Shown here: positions 17,571-26,992 of the stretch, piece by piece
Numbering within the stretch: the stretch's first letter is position 1
Layout of the letters: each line of letters begins with the position of its first letter
NCBI GenBank assembly: GCA_965213735.1
Contig: CBDCAB010000006.1
Span: 2,480,001 to 2,544,000, forward strand
Reading direction: 5' to 3'
Length of the DNA: 64,000 nt
Source of the DNA: CALDTK01 sp965213735
GTDB taxonomy: Bacteria; Bacteroidota; Bacteroidia; Chitinophagales; Saprospiraceae
Notes under the pieces: model-generated
What the model saw: only the letters and a program-made list of their open reading frames with translations
Told to the model about the DNA's origin: nothing
Databases searched by the model: none
Program-made: the position numbers and the translations under genes

Positions 17571-18386
17571 ATGGCCGAGATACTAGACCACACACCTGCT
17601 GCTACTACGCATTCTCATCCAGGCATCACGCTACACCTCAAAGTGTGGCGCCAGCAAGGACCTACTGCTAAAGGCATATTTGAATCTCACACCGTAAAGG
17701 GAGTGAGTGAGCACATGAGTTTTCTGGAAATGCTCGATGTGCTCAACGAGCAGCTCATCCACGAGCGCAAAGCTCCAGTTGCCTTTGAGCACGACTGCCG
17801 CGAAGGCATCTGCGGCACCTGCTCGCTTGTCATCAATGGTCGCCCGCACGGTCCGATGCAAGGCACCACCACCTGTCAACTCCACATGCGGCATTTTCGC
17901 GATGGGGAGACGGTGTATATCGAACCCTGGCGCTCCACGGCCTTTCCGGTAATTCGCGATTTGGTTGTTGATCGCAATGCTTTCGACCGCATCATCGCAG
18001 CAGGTGGATACATATCCATTAATACAGGTGCAGCCCCTGATGCGAATGATACCCCCGTCTCGATTGATGATTCAACAGCCGCTTTCGATGCTGCGACATG
18101 CATCGCCTGCGGTGCCTGTGTAGCTGCCTGCCCCAACGGCTCGGCTATGTTGTTTACTGGTGCTAAGGTGAGTCACCTCGCGCTGCTTCCGCAGGGCCAG
18201 GTAGAGTCGCAGCGGCGCGTACAAGCTATGGTGGCACAAATGGATGCAGAGGGTTTTGGACGCTGCACCAACATCACCGCCTGCGAAGCTGAGTGTCCCA
18301 AAAACATTTCAGTCGATAATATTGCTCGGATGAACCGGCTGTATATAGCCAGCATCTTCGGCATGCAAGGTGAGGTGGATACCTAA
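17571..18386 (+). CDS. sdhB: Succinate dehydrogenase/fumarate reductase iron-sulfur subunit
   Basis: 271 residues. Carries electrons from FAD in SdhA to the SdhC haem/quinone site. Three clusters are visible: [2Fe-2S] ligands in CREGICGTCSL and the following TTC; [4Fe-4S] in CIACGACVAACPNG; and the third cluster in CTNITACEAECPKNI. Last gene of sdhCAB. The stop lies one base before the convergent T9SS type-B gene, so the two 3' ends probably share or overlap terminators. Confidence 0.96.
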   Translation: MAEILDHTPAATTHSHPGITLHLKVWRQQGPTAKGIFESHTVKGVSEHMSFLEMLDVLNEQLIHERKAPVAFEHDCREGICGTCSLVINGRPHGPMQGTTTCQLHMRHFRDGETVYIEPWRSTAFPVIRDLVVDRNAFDRIIAAGGYISINTGAAPDANDTPVSIDDSTAAFDAATCIACGACVAACPNGSAMLFTGAKVSHLALLPQGQVESQRRVQAMVAQMDAEGFGRCTNITACEAECPKNISVDNIARMNRLYIASIFGMQGEVDT

Positions 18387-18387
18387 A

Positions 18388-19641
18388 CTACTTATTGCCT
18401 CTAGTCCCCGTCACCAATACATCACCGGCTCGCACCAGCGTATTGCCATCGGCCAGGCTTACACGAGCAAAATAGGTGTACACGCCTAGCTCCACAGGGC
18501 GCCCGTCGTCGTAGCGGCCGTTCCAGAAGCAGCTGCCAATAGCATCTATTGGGCAATCAAACACCCGATAATATAGGTTGCCCCAGCGGTCGTAAATGGC
18601 CAGCTCTTCAATACCGGTAAAGGACGGGTCTGGTACCGGACCGAAGCGATCGTTGATGCCATCATCATTGGGCGAAAAAGCATTTGGAAAGAAATGGTCA
18701 TCGAGCGACTGCAAGGTCACCTGCAAACTCGCCTCAGCCTCACAGCCATTTTTATCACTTGCTGTCACCTCGAGCAGCCCGTCAGAGGGCGGGCGCCAGG
18801 AGATGAAGTTGTTGTTGACTAGCGAGTCGATGCTCCTCCCGTTGTAGGTCCACTGAGTACTCACGTCTACTCCAAACACTTTAGCCTCATATTCGGCCGG
18901 CACGCCAAGGCGCACGAAGTCATCGCCACGGATCAGTACATCTACAGGTCGCGGTCCGGGTACAGTCGCAGTGAGCGCATGACTGCAGCCTCGATCATCT
19001 TGGATGACAATATCATAAGTCCCAGCATCTAGTTCATCTTCAGGGTGTGACTTGCCCTGCGCATCGGTAACACTGACGGTCAGCGTGCCTGAACCACCTC
19101 GTGCAGTGACGAGTGCTACCCCATTGCGCTCTCCAACGCAGCGTACCCCGAGCACGAAAAGATCGATAAGTTCAATGGCTTCAGGTTCGGTGAGGACAAA
19201 GGTTTGCTGAAGTTGGCAGCCCAACTGGTCGCTGATGTTGAGCGTGTAGGTGCCAGCACTTAGTCCAGTACGGGTATTGAGGGTGCTGCCATCGTTCCAG
19301 TTATAGCTGTAGGGCGGCGTGCCTGCGGTAGGCATTACGGTAATGGCGCCATCGTTGTCACCTCCGCAGGTAGGATCTTGCACGGTAGTGGTCAGTGCAC
19401 TGGCGGTGAAGTAGGTTACGCTTACGCAAAACAGGCTGTCTTCTCCTGTAGAAGCAGTGTATGCACGGCAAACAGTGGTGTCGGAGGAGAGGCTTAGGCC
19501 GTCAAACACGTATGTCTCGCCTGCACAGAGGCTATCGATGACTAAGGTCTGCCGCAGCGTGTCAGACACCACTGCTGCTTCGCTGGTAAAGCCAGCAAAT
19601 ACGACAATATTGAAAAGACAGAATGGGACGAGCTTTTTCAT
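18388..19641 (-). CDS. Secreted SprB-repeat protein with T9SS type-B (gliding-motility) C-terminal domain
   Basis: 417 residues with a signal peptide (MKKLVPFCLFNIVVFAGFTSEA). The middle contains SprB-type repeats (PTCGGDNDGAITVMPTAGTPPYSYNW ... CVGERNGVALVTARGG). The C-terminus is the type-B sorting domain: HFFPNAFSPNDDGINDRFGP, LAIYDRWGNLYYR, WNGRYDDGRPVELGVYTYFA. Exported by Sec and then by T9SS to the surface. Role likely adhesive or structural; ligand unknown. Convergent with sdhB. Confidence 0.9.
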   Translation of the reverse strand: MKKLVPFCLFNIVVFAGFTSEAAVVSDTLRQTLVIDSLCAGETYVFDGLSLSSDTTVCRAYTASTGEDSLFCVSVTYFTASALTTTVQDPTCGGDNDGAITVMPTAGTPPYSYNWNDGSTLNTRTGLSAGTYTLNISDQLGCQLQQTFVLTEPEAIELIDLFVLGVRCVGERNGVALVTARGGSGTLTVSVTDAQGKSHPEDELDAGTYDIVIQDDRGCSHALTATVPGPRPVDVLIRGDDFVRLGVPAEYEAKVFGVDVSTQWTYNGRSIDSLVNNNFISWRPPSDGLLEVTASDKNGCEAEASLQVTLQSLDDHFFPNAFSPNDDGINDRFGPVPDPSFTGIEELAIYDRWGNLYYRVFDCPIDAIGSCFWNGRYDDGRPVELGVYTYFARVSLADGNTLVRAGDVLVTGTRGNK

Positions 19642-19725
19642 GGGTGGCCGTGGCCATTAAACCATGAAGGTAGGGTGTTGCTCGAACTTTTGGACTAGCG
19701 TGTACTAGGTAAATATGACTTTACC

Positions 19726-20043
19726 TCAATTGAGGCTATAATGCATTACCGAAGAAGAGTCATTGGTAAACAGGAGCGGTTGCCAGGTATAGCTACCGAA
19801 GGTGAGGATGGGAAATGTGTTCATGATTTCCTCGACGCCACGTGGGGCTTCATTTACCACCAGCACCATCCAAACATGGGTGCGATCGGCGGAGACGCTG
19901 TAAGACTGCACGGTACCTTCTGCAAGGAGGCGCTGCACGATTTTACGTTGCTCGGGAATGAGCTCGGCGAGTGCACGCGGCCAATCCTCCGGCAGTCGTA
20001 TTTCGACCATGACAGGGATTTGTTGCTCGTTGCTATGATTCAC
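19726..20043 (-). CDS. Small muconolactone-isomerase-like (dimeric alpha/beta barrel) protein
   Basis: 105 residues. MVEIRLPEDWPRALAELIPEQRKIVQRLLAEGTVQSYSVSADRTHVWMVLVVNE resembles the ferredoxin-like fold of muconolactone delta-isomerase and YCII/ABM families, with the C-terminal FPILTFGSYTWQPLLF strand. Catabolic context is absent, so isomerase activity is not implied. The start may be the ATG at residue 1 (MNHSNEQQ) or at MVEIRL. Confidence 0.6.
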   Translation of the reverse strand: MNHSNEQQIPVMVEIRLPEDWPRALAELIPEQRKIVQRLLAEGTVQSYSVSADRTHVWMVLVVNEAPRGVEEIMNTFPILTFGSYTWQPLLFTNDSSSVMHYSLN

Positions 20044-20158
20044 GCCACATCAACGTACGCAGGCACGCATGGTTGGCTCCGCTAGCCGCTGCGGATGGCT
20101 GTTTGAATGCCACATTCCTACAGTTTTGGCACAATAATCGGCCTCACTCTTTCAACTA

Positions 20159-21583
20159 GTGCCTTATCTTATGGACTCAACTGCGGTGGTCATCGGTAAT
20201 TCGGTGGTGCAGGAGTCGTACTCGGTTGCCAATCGAGCACGGCTCGTGCGGTGTACCTCGGCTGCCATGCAAACTGTGGCCATTGCCGCAGCTATTTTCG
20301 CTGCATATCTGGTGGCGGTTGGCTTCAATCTGGAGCTGTGGATGCCTGCCATCTTCATTATCGCGAATGCAGTAGTGTGGGTACTCTACCAGTTTGGCTT
20401 GTACATTCTTGGTCGCTACGTGGCGTATTACGCGGCGAGTGCTGGCGTGTTTATCATGATTGCACAGTACGGCCACGAGTCCTATGTGTACTTTCTGGTG
20501 GTTCCACTGGCACTTGGGGCACTCACGCTTTTTGAATCCGTAGCCGAACGCGTGGGACACTTTTTGCTGGCCGTGGTGGGTGCAGCTTTGATTGCAGCTT
20601 ACAGCAGTATTAGTGTCGCACATCCTGAGCACCTGCAACACTTTCGCCTCATATTTTTCCTGCTGGCGATGTGGGTGAGCTACGACATTTCGCAAAATTT
20701 TCTCCGGCTCAACCGCGACTTCCGCGTCCGCGCGCATAGTTTGCTGCTACAAGTCGAACAGCGCACCGAGCAGCTTCAACAGGAGAAGCAGCGTGTGAAG
20801 CTACAGGCAGCCCAGCTTTGTAAAGCTAATGATGACCTGCGTCACCACATCCGCCAGGGCATAGCGGTGGAGCGGCAACTCAATAGCTCAAACGAGCAAC
20901 TCGAACAGTTTGCCTACGCGGCAAGTCACGATCTGAAGGAACCGCTACGATCAATCTCCAGCTTCATCCAACTTATCCGTCGGAGACTCGGGGATAAAAT
21001 TCAAGGAGATCTGCGGCAAGATTTCGACTATGTCGTCAACGCCGCAGGTACCATGACGCGACTACTCGATGATCTGCTCATTTACAGTCGCGTTGGTCGA
21101 GTAAGTCCAGCACGCGAGACGCTCGAGCTGGAGCGCATCTTCCAGTTTGCCCGCTATAGCTTATCTAAAGAAATTGCTATCAGTGAAGCAGAGGTAAGCA
21201 TTGAGCCGAGTCTTGGCCAGGCCCTAGGCAACAGCGTGATGTGCCAGTCCATAGCCTACCACTTGCTGAGCAACGCCATCAAATTTCGCGCTGACGGTGT
21301 GGCTCCTAAAATTGCAGTGAGCGCCCAAAGAAGGGGATCGACAGTAACTGTCCTTGTGCGCGATAATGGCATCGGCATCGCTGCTGAGTACCACGAGCAA
21401 GTATTTCAGCTCTTCCAGCGCTTGAATACGCCTGATCGATATACCGGTTCGGGAATAGGCTTGGCACTAGCCAGAAAATCAGTTGAGCTCTTAGGCGGCA
21501 GCTTGAGCATTGTCAAAGACAACAGACCTGGCACGTGTTTCGCGCTCACCTTACCAGCCATCCAACAGGAGTTTAACAATTAA
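20159..21583 (+). CDS. Membrane-bound sensor histidine kinase
   Basis: 474 residues from GTG 20159 (or 470 from ATG 20171). About six hydrophobic segments (residues 30-190) form an integral membrane sensor with no large periplasmic loop. Next is a coiled coil (QVEQRTEQLQQEKQRVKLQAAQL), the dimerisation/phosphoacceptor box FAYAASHDLKEPLRSI (His257 counted from the GTG), and the ATPase domain with N box LLSNAIKF, G1 DNGIGIAA and G2 TGSGIGLALARKS. Likely donates phosphate to an unlinked response regulator; none is adjacent. Followed 17 bp later by a paralogue. Confidence 0.88.
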   Translation: MPYLMDSTAVVIGNSVVQESYSVANRARLVRCTSAAMQTVAIAAAIFAAYLVAVGFNLELWMPAIFIIANAVVWVLYQFGLYILGRYVAYYAASAGVFIMIAQYGHESYVYFLVVPLALGALTLFESVAERVGHFLLAVVGAALIAAYSSISVAHPEHLQHFRLIFFLLAMWVSYDISQNFLRLNRDFRVRAHSLLLQVEQRTEQLQQEKQRVKLQAAQLCKANDDLRHHIRQGIAVERQLNSSNEQLEQFAYAASHDLKEPLRSISSFIQLIRRRLGDKIQGDLRQDFDYVVNAAGTMTRLLDDLLIYSRVGRVSPARETLELERIFQFARYSLSKEIAISEAEVSIEPSLGQALGNSVMCQSIAYHLLSNAIKFRADGVAPKIAVSAQRRGSTVTVLVRDNGIGIAAEYHEQVFQLFQRLNTPDRYTGSGIGLALARKSVELLGGSLSIVKDNRPGTCFALTLPAIQQEFNN

Positions 21584-21600
21584 CGCAGAGCTTTCAGCAG

Positions 21601-22989
21601 TTGACAACTTCCTCTTCCAAACATATCGGTCGAGCACTCATCGGGGGAGTCCTGCTCCTCACCTGCTTTAACGTATCGCTCGTTGCTGGCGCACTTGCTT
21701 ACGATGGAGTGATGCGTCTCTCGCTGCTGGTAGTGGGCTTTGCCGCAGTGTATGCCGCTATGTATGGCCTACACCAAAATACCAAGCGGGGAATCAGCAA
21801 ATTAGTGACTGCATTATCGATATTTCTGCTCACGCTACTTTTTGTGCTTACCGCAAAGTTTGAAGATGTTCCTTTTTATGTTTTTATGCCCAGCTTTGTT
21901 GCTTGGGTGATGCTTTTCAACGAACGCAAGAAAATCATCTTTGGCAGCTTAGTCCATATTGTGGCAGCATTGCTGGTGTTTAATTTTGGTACGGTAGGTA
22001 CCATTGCTGCGCCACACTTACCCTTGGCTTTTTTAGCTGCTACCGCGAATGCATTTTGTATGGCAGCGATATTTGATGTACGTGCCAATGAACGCTATTA
22101 CAGCAAGTGCCACGCCATGGTAGCACTCCTCGAACGCAACGAGGTGGCGCTGGAAGCAGAGATGGCACAAGCGCGTAGCCAAGCCATTAAACTTTCGCGC
22201 GCGCAGGCAAGCCTGCAGCACCAAGTGGAAGAAAACTCCTCGCGACTCGCTACCCTCAAAGGCGTCAACAGCGAAAGAGCTTCATTGGCGCGGGCAGCGA
22301 GTTCCGACCTCAAGCAGCCACTGCGCACGATTGGTTCGTTTATCCAACTGATCGGCCGCAAACTCACACGCCTCGGCCTAGCCGACGAAATGGCTGAATA
22401 CCAAACCTTCATCTCTGACGGCGTAGCCAGAATGAATGCAATGGTAGACGACCTACTAAAATATAGCGACTACCAAGCGGATCAAGATAGCCTGGAGTTG
22501 CTCGACCCTAATGCTATTCTTGCGCATATTTCCGATAATCTTACAGACTTGCTCAGAAGAGAGAACGCTCGCATAGAAGTTAAACCTAACTTACCCACTA
22601 TTCTTGGACAGCGCACGCAAGTGCTTCAGCTATTTCAGAACCTTATTTCCAATGGCATAAAATTTAAGCGTGCTGGCGTCCATCCAGTGTGTACGGTTGG
22701 CTGTAATGTGGGGGATCAGGTTGCTGAGTTTTACGTAAGTGATAACGGTATAGGTATGCCACAGGATAGGCTAAAAGATGTGTTTGGGCTTTTTACACGC
22801 CTCCACGAACGCGGGAGTTATGAAGGTACAGGTATCGGCCTGGCGCTGTGTCGACGCATTGTACTCGCTGCTGGCGGAGAAATATGGGCAGAGAGTACCG
22901 AGGGTGAAGGCACTACTTTTCGCTTTACCTGGCCGCTCGAAGCTGCCCCGCAGGCCATGGAGCCATTATCCAAGGCTTTAGCAATTTAA
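21601..22989 (+). CDS. Membrane histidine-kinase paralogue lacking the phosphoacceptor His
   Basis: 462 residues from TTG 21601 (start uncertain; the first in-frame ATG is at 21712). Same plan as the upstream kinase: membrane sensor, coiled coil, dimerisation box and ATPase domain. The box reads LARAASSDLKQPLRTIGSFIQL against the partner's FAYAASHDLKEPLRSISSFIQL; the phosphoacceptor His is Ser235 (TCC at 22303-22305). ATP-binding motifs remain (LISNGIKFK, DNGIGMPQ, GTGIGLALC). It may therefore be a pseudokinase that phosphorylates or regulates its neighbour as a heterodimer. Co-directional, 17-bp gap. Confidence 0.85.
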   Translation: MTTSSSKHIGRALIGGVLLLTCFNVSLVAGALAYDGVMRLSLLVVGFAAVYAAMYGLHQNTKRGISKLVTALSIFLLTLLFVLTAKFEDVPFYVFMPSFVAWVMLFNERKKIIFGSLVHIVAALLVFNFGTVGTIAAPHLPLAFLAATANAFCMAAIFDVRANERYYSKCHAMVALLERNEVALEAEMAQARSQAIKLSRAQASLQHQVEENSSRLATLKGVNSERASLARAASSDLKQPLRTIGSFIQLIGRKLTRLGLADEMAEYQTFISDGVARMNAMVDDLLKYSDYQADQDSLELLDPNAILAHISDNLTDLLRRENARIEVKPNLPTILGQRTQVLQLFQNLISNGIKFKRAGVHPVCTVGCNVGDQVAEFYVSDNGIGMPQDRLKDVFGLFTRLHERGSYEGTGIGLALCRRIVLAAGGEIWAESTEGEGTTFRFTWPLEAAPQAMEPLSKALAI

Positions 22990-23035
22990 GTACGTACTTC
23001 CCGGCGGCAATCGTGCATTGTCATACTGTGCTGCT

Positions 23036-24517
23036 ATGGAAGTTGCTGATTATGGTTTGCTCTCGCTGGTACCACCGCTGCTAGCCGTGGTCCTTGCCAT
23101 TCTTACCCGTCAAGTTTACATCAGCTTGCTGGCGGGTATCATAGCGGGACAAGTAGTGTTGGGAGGCAATATTGTAGAGGTATTTTTGTCGAGTTTGCAG
23201 CGCTTTGTCAGTGTCTTTGAAGATGCTGGCAATACGCGCACCATCCTCTTTTGCACCTTAGTGGGAGCGCTTATTGTGCTGATGCAGCGCTCGGGTGGAG
23301 TGGCAGGTTTTATTGCGGCAGTGCAGCGTACACTTGCCCGCAAATCAGCCGCTGGCGCCACCAAGCAGGTGCAGATACTGGCTTGGCTCACCGGCATCCT
23401 TGTTTTTGTGGAGTCGAGTATTTCGGTGCTGACGGTGGGAACGTTGTTTCGACCGCTATTCGACGAGATGAAAATTTCACGCGAGAAGTTGGCTTATATC
23501 GCTGATTCGAGTTCGGCACCGGTTTGTATTCTTCTGCCGCTCAACGCATGGGGTGCGTTTGTGATGGGTTTACTCGGCAGCTACGGGGTGGCCAATCCAC
23601 TTGCCATGTTCATCGAATCCATGGCTTTCGCTTTTTATCCTATTGCCGCTTTGCTGCTCGTGCCGCTGGTGATTTGGTTCGGGTGGGACTTTTCGGGGAT
23701 GCGTTTTGCCGAAAGGCGAATAAAGGAAGGCGGACCGCTAATTGCCGAGGGAGGCGTGCCGATGACGAGCACCGAATTGACCGAAACGCCGCCAGCTGAA
23801 GGCACTCCCCTGCGGGCGTATAATATGCTGCTGCCCATTGCGACGATGGTGGTGTTGATGCCTACTTTTCTTGCCGTTACTGGGTGGGCAAGTGGCCTTG
23901 CGGCAAAACCTAATGGGACTTCCTGGGAGGTGTTTGTGGCTGCTTTAGGGCAAGGAAGCGGGTCGACCAGTGTGCTCGCCGCCGTGACTGGAGCGCTGCT
24001 GGTGTCGATGATTGCCTACAAATTTCAAAGCATTCTTGGCATCCGTGAAATGGCCGACCTAAGCCTCAAGGGCCTTTCCGCGATGTTGCCTCTGGCCTTG
24101 CTGATGATGTTTGCCTTTGCCATCAGCTCCTTGTGTCGCGAGCTTGGGACGGGGGTTTATGTAGCCGGATTGGCTGAAGGATTTCTGGCGGGATGGCTTG
24201 CTCCGGCGCTGATATTTGTGGTTGCGGGCTTCATTGCCTTTAGTACGGGCACCAGCTGGGGCACCTTTGCTATCATGGTGCCCATTGCTCTTCCAGTAGC
24301 TACAGCACTCGGGCTCGACCCTGCTATAGGTCTTGCCGCTGCGCTGGGCGGAGGCGTGTTTGGCGATCACTGCTCGCCTATTTCGGACACGACAATTTTA
24401 GCAAGTATGGCTTCTGCTACTGATCATATCGATCACGTGCGCACGCAGTTGCCTTATGCACTTATTGGTGGAGGCGTGGCTATTGCAGGGTATTTGATAT
24501 TAGGTGCACTTGCGTAA
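23036..24517 (+). CDS. NhaC-family Na+/H+ antiporter
   Basis: 493 residues from ATG 23036; a TTG six codons upstream is less likely. Integral inner-membrane protein with about 12 hydrophobic helices. NhaC-like features include the repeated FVESSISVLTVGTLFRPLFDEMKISREKLAYIADSSSAPVCILLPLNAWGAF block and the second-half FSTGTSWGTFAIMVPIALP and GGGVFGDHCSPISDTTILAS. Exchanges Na+ (or malate/lactate in some relatives) for protons. A class-B motif copy lies at 23703. Ends 6 bp before the convergent peptidase gene. Confidence 0.9.
   Translation: MEVADYGLLSLVPPLLAVVLAILTRQVYISLLAGIIAGQVVLGGNIVEVFLSSLQRFVSVFEDAGNTRTILFCTLVGALIVLMQRSGGVAGFIAAVQRTLARKSAAGATKQVQILAWLTGILVFVESSISVLTVGTLFRPLFDEMKISREKLAYIADSSSAPVCILLPLNAWGAFVMGLLGSYGVANPLAMFIESMAFAFYPIAALLLVPLVIWFGWDFSGMRFAERRIKEGGPLIAEGGVPMTSTELTETPPAEGTPLRAYNMLLPIATMVVLMPTFLAVTGWASGLAAKPNGTSWEVFVAALGQGSGSTSVLAAVTGALLVSMIAYKFQSILGIREMADLSLKGLSAMLPLALLMMFAFAISSLCRELGTGVYVAGLAEGFLAGWLAPALIFVVAGFIAFSTGTSWGTFAIMVPIALPVATALGLDPAIGLAAALGGGVFGDHCSPISDTTILASMASATDHIDHVRTQLPYALIGGGVAIAGYLILGALA
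23703..23716 (+). repeat. Class-B iterated motif GTTTTGCCGAAAGG, copy 2
   Basis: Exact copy inside the nhaC-like gene. It shares the continuation GGCGWATAAA with the copy at 2751, and both happen to encode FAERRIK. Confidence 0.5.
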
Positions 24518-24523
24518 AACAGC

Positions 24524-26662
24524 TTAATCTAATCCACCAGTTTCCTGAAAGAAGAAACTCCAGATATCAGCCTGCTCGTCAATTATCTTACTGGTAGGCT
24601 TACCTGCACCGTGACCGGCATCTGTATCGATGCGGATTAGCACGGGATTGTTGCCTGCGTGTGCCTCCTGTAGTCTGGCTGCATACTTGAAAGAATGCGC
24701 CGGCACCACCCGGTCGTCGTGGTCGGCAGTGGTGACCATCGTACTTGGATACTCGGTGCCATCCTTGAGGTTGTGTAGCGGCGAGTACGCTCGCAGCACG
24801 GGAAACATTTCTGGATCATCAGCAGATCCATATTCTGGAATCCAACCTTTGCCTACCGTGAAGCGGTGGTAGCGCAACATATCCATTACACCAACTGCCG
24901 GAAATGCAACTGCAAAAAGATCCGGTCGCTGCGTCATGGCAGCACCAACTAATAGTCCACCATTTGATCCACCTTGAATGCCCAGCTTATCTGGATTAGT
25001 GTAGTTATTGCTGATGAGGTATTCTGCAGCGGCAATAAAATCGTCGAACACATTCTGCTTGTTTTTTAGCATACCTCCCTGGTGCCAAGCTTCTCCATAT
25101 TCTCCACCACCTCGCAAATTGGCCATCGCAAATACGCCATCATTTTCGAGCAAGAGTAAGCGCGAAGTTGAAAAGCTGGGGCTAAGGCTAATGTTAAACC
25201 CGCCGTATCCATACAGCAGCGTCGGCCGCTGACCATCCAGCACGAGGTCCTTTTTATGCACCACAAACATGGTGACTGGTGTGCCGTCTTTTGAGGTATA
25301 AGTTAGCTGCTTCTCAACATAATCGTCTGGATTAAATTTTAGCTCAGTTTCGTAGAAGACTTTGCTTTCACCTGTCTCTAAGTTGTACTTGAAGATTGTG
25401 GGCGGGTAGACGAAACTGGTGAACGTGTAGAAGGTGGTGCTATCCTCCCGCTTCCCAGAAAATCCACCGACCGAGCCGATGCCTGGCAGCTTTACTTCCT
25501 GCTCGTTGCTCCCGTCGTAGTCGTAGCGGTAGACCTTATTGGCTGCCTTCTCTAGGTAAATTGCGGTTAGTCCTCCACCCACTGTGCTCACACTTTCGAG
25601 GAGATGAGCTTTTTCGGGAATTACCTCGCGCCAATTTGATGTATCAGGCCGCTGTGGATCAACAGCAACGAGTCGATAATTAGGCGCATCGATATCGGTG
25701 AGTACGAGCAACTCGCCATCGCGATGATCAACAACGGTGCTCTTATTTTTGTATCCTTCAAACAGCAACTGAGGCTTTGCTGTACCGATAGGCTTGGTGA
25801 GGTCGAGCAGATAAGTGGCATATCCATCCGTTCCTGGTGCGGCAAGCATGACAAAATACTTCTCGTCTTCTGTGACCTGCCCAAAGTGGTACATTTCAGG
25901 TCGGTTTTTATCCTCCCAGATGAGTACATCTTCCGATTGGGGAGTGCCGAGTTTGTGGAAGTAGACACTGTGGAATTGATTATTCCCTTTCAATTCATTC
26001 CCCTCGCTAGGAGCTGGATAGCGACTATAAAAGAAACCTTCGTCACCCAGCCAACTTGCTCCTGAAAATTTCACCCATTCGAGCTCGTCGTCGAGTTCTT
26101 GGCCAGTAGCCACATCGCGTACGCTTAGGGTGGTCCAGTCGCTGCCGGCATCGCTTCGGCTGACAGCCACGTACCTATCGCTTGCGCTAAGGCCGCTCAA
26201 GCCTATGCTCGTAGTGCCTTCTGCATTGATGGCATTGGGATCAATAAAGACCTCAGGCTCTCCTTCGAGGCCATCTTGCCGGTAAATGACTGATTGATTC
26301 TGGAGACCGTCGTTTTTATAAAAGAAGTAATGCTCTCCAGCTTTGAAGGGACTAGAGAGTTTAGGATAATTGAACAGTTCCTCGTAGCGCTCGTGGAGGT
26401 TTTGGCGAAAGCTAATCTGCCCTAGGTAATCTTGTGTGACTTCATTTTGGGCAGTTACCCATGCTTTGGTTTCGTCAGAATTATCATCTTCTAGCCAGCG
26501 GTAGGGATCAGCGACCTTTGTACCGGCGTAATCGTCGACGACGGATAAATCTTGCCGAGTTTCGGGATAGGGTTTTAATGTCAATTCTGCTGAATTAGTC
26601 GGCGTGTTGGTGCTGCAACTTACCAGAGCAAGTAAAACTAAGGTGGCACAAAGCAAGCGCAT
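24524..26662 (-). CDS. Prolyl oligopeptidase family lipoprotein (S9A)
   Basis: 712 residues from the ATG at 26660-26662. The N-terminus is a lipoprotein signal (MRLLCATLVLLALVSCS), so the enzyme is membrane-anchored. Prolyl endopeptidase pattern: YPETRQDLSVVDDYAGTKVADPYRWLEDDNSDETKAWV at the start of the mature protein, a beta-propeller, then the hydrolase domain with GGSNGGLLVG (nucleophile Ser), the catalytic Asp near DHDDRVVPAHSFK and His in DAGHGAGKPTSK. The frame stays open for 46 codons upstream, but that part is only heptamer repeat, so I reject it. The repeat abuts the start codon and replaces a normal leader. Confidence 0.93.
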   Translation of the reverse strand: MRLLCATLVLLALVSCSTNTPTNSAELTLKPYPETRQDLSVVDDYAGTKVADPYRWLEDDNSDETKAWVTAQNEVTQDYLGQISFRQNLHERYEELFNYPKLSSPFKAGEHYFFYKNDGLQNQSVIYRQDGLEGEPEVFIDPNAINAEGTTSIGLSGLSASDRYVAVSRSDAGSDWTTLSVRDVATGQELDDELEWVKFSGASWLGDEGFFYSRYPAPSEGNELKGNNQFHSVYFHKLGTPQSEDVLIWEDKNRPEMYHFGQVTEDEKYFVMLAAPGTDGYATYLLDLTKPIGTAKPQLLFEGYKNKSTVVDHRDGELLVLTDIDAPNYRLVAVDPQRPDTSNWREVIPEKAHLLESVSTVGGGLTAIYLEKAANKVYRYDYDGSNEQEVKLPGIGSVGGFSGKREDSTTFYTFTSFVYPPTIFKYNLETGESKVFYETELKFNPDDYVEKQLTYTSKDGTPVTMFVVHKKDLVLDGQRPTLLYGYGGFNISLSPSFSTSRLLLLENDGVFAMANLRGGGEYGEAWHQGGMLKNKQNVFDDFIAAAEYLISNNYTNPDKLGIQGGSNGGLLVGAAMTQRPDLFAVAFPAVGVMDMLRYHRFTVGKGWIPEYGSADDPEMFPVLRAYSPLHNLKDGTEYPSTMVTTADHDDRVVPAHSFKYAARLQEAHAGNNPVLIRIDTDAGHGAGKPTSKIIDEQADIWSFFFQETGGLD
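26399..26412 (+). repeat. GTTTTGGCGAAAGC 14-mer, copy 6
   Basis: Exact copy in the prolyl oligopeptidase gene, where the coding (minus) strand reads SFRQNL. Confidence 0.8.
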
Positions 26663-26666
26663 GGGG

Positions 26667-26760
26667 GAGAGAAATGAGAGGTGAGAAATGAGAAATGAGA
26701 GGTGAGAAATGAGAAATGAGAAATGAGAAATGAGAGGTGAGAAATGAGAGGTGGGAGTTG
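26667..26760. repeat. Heptamer tandem repeat GAGAAAT/GAGAGGT at the peptidase start
   Basis: About 13 consecutive 7-bp units of the form GRGARRT, beginning 4 bp from the peptidase start codon. It keeps the minus-strand reading frame open (Ser-His-Phe-Leu-Ile repeats), which creates a spurious N-terminal extension. Confidence 0.85.
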
Positions 26761-26992
26761 GGTGTGACCACAGTGTTCCAGTTGAGGCGCAATACAGCAC
26801 AGCTCAGCCCGGTAAGTATACGGCAGGGTGCGCAAACGCTGACAAGGTCTGTTAGTTGGCTGCAAATTTTTCATCTCCAATACGGAACTGCTTGCCTATT
26901 GACTGGTGGCCTGCATGCTCAGCGAGTGTTGCAACTCAAGCTTTACATCAGGATGCGAACCAGCAAGGCCTCTTATCTCGTTACTGTTGCCT

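Noticed and set aside
26663..26800. 46-residue N-terminal extension of the prolyl oligopeptidase
   Set aside because: Encoded by the heptamer repeat; the lipoprotein signal begins at the internal ATG (26660-26662).
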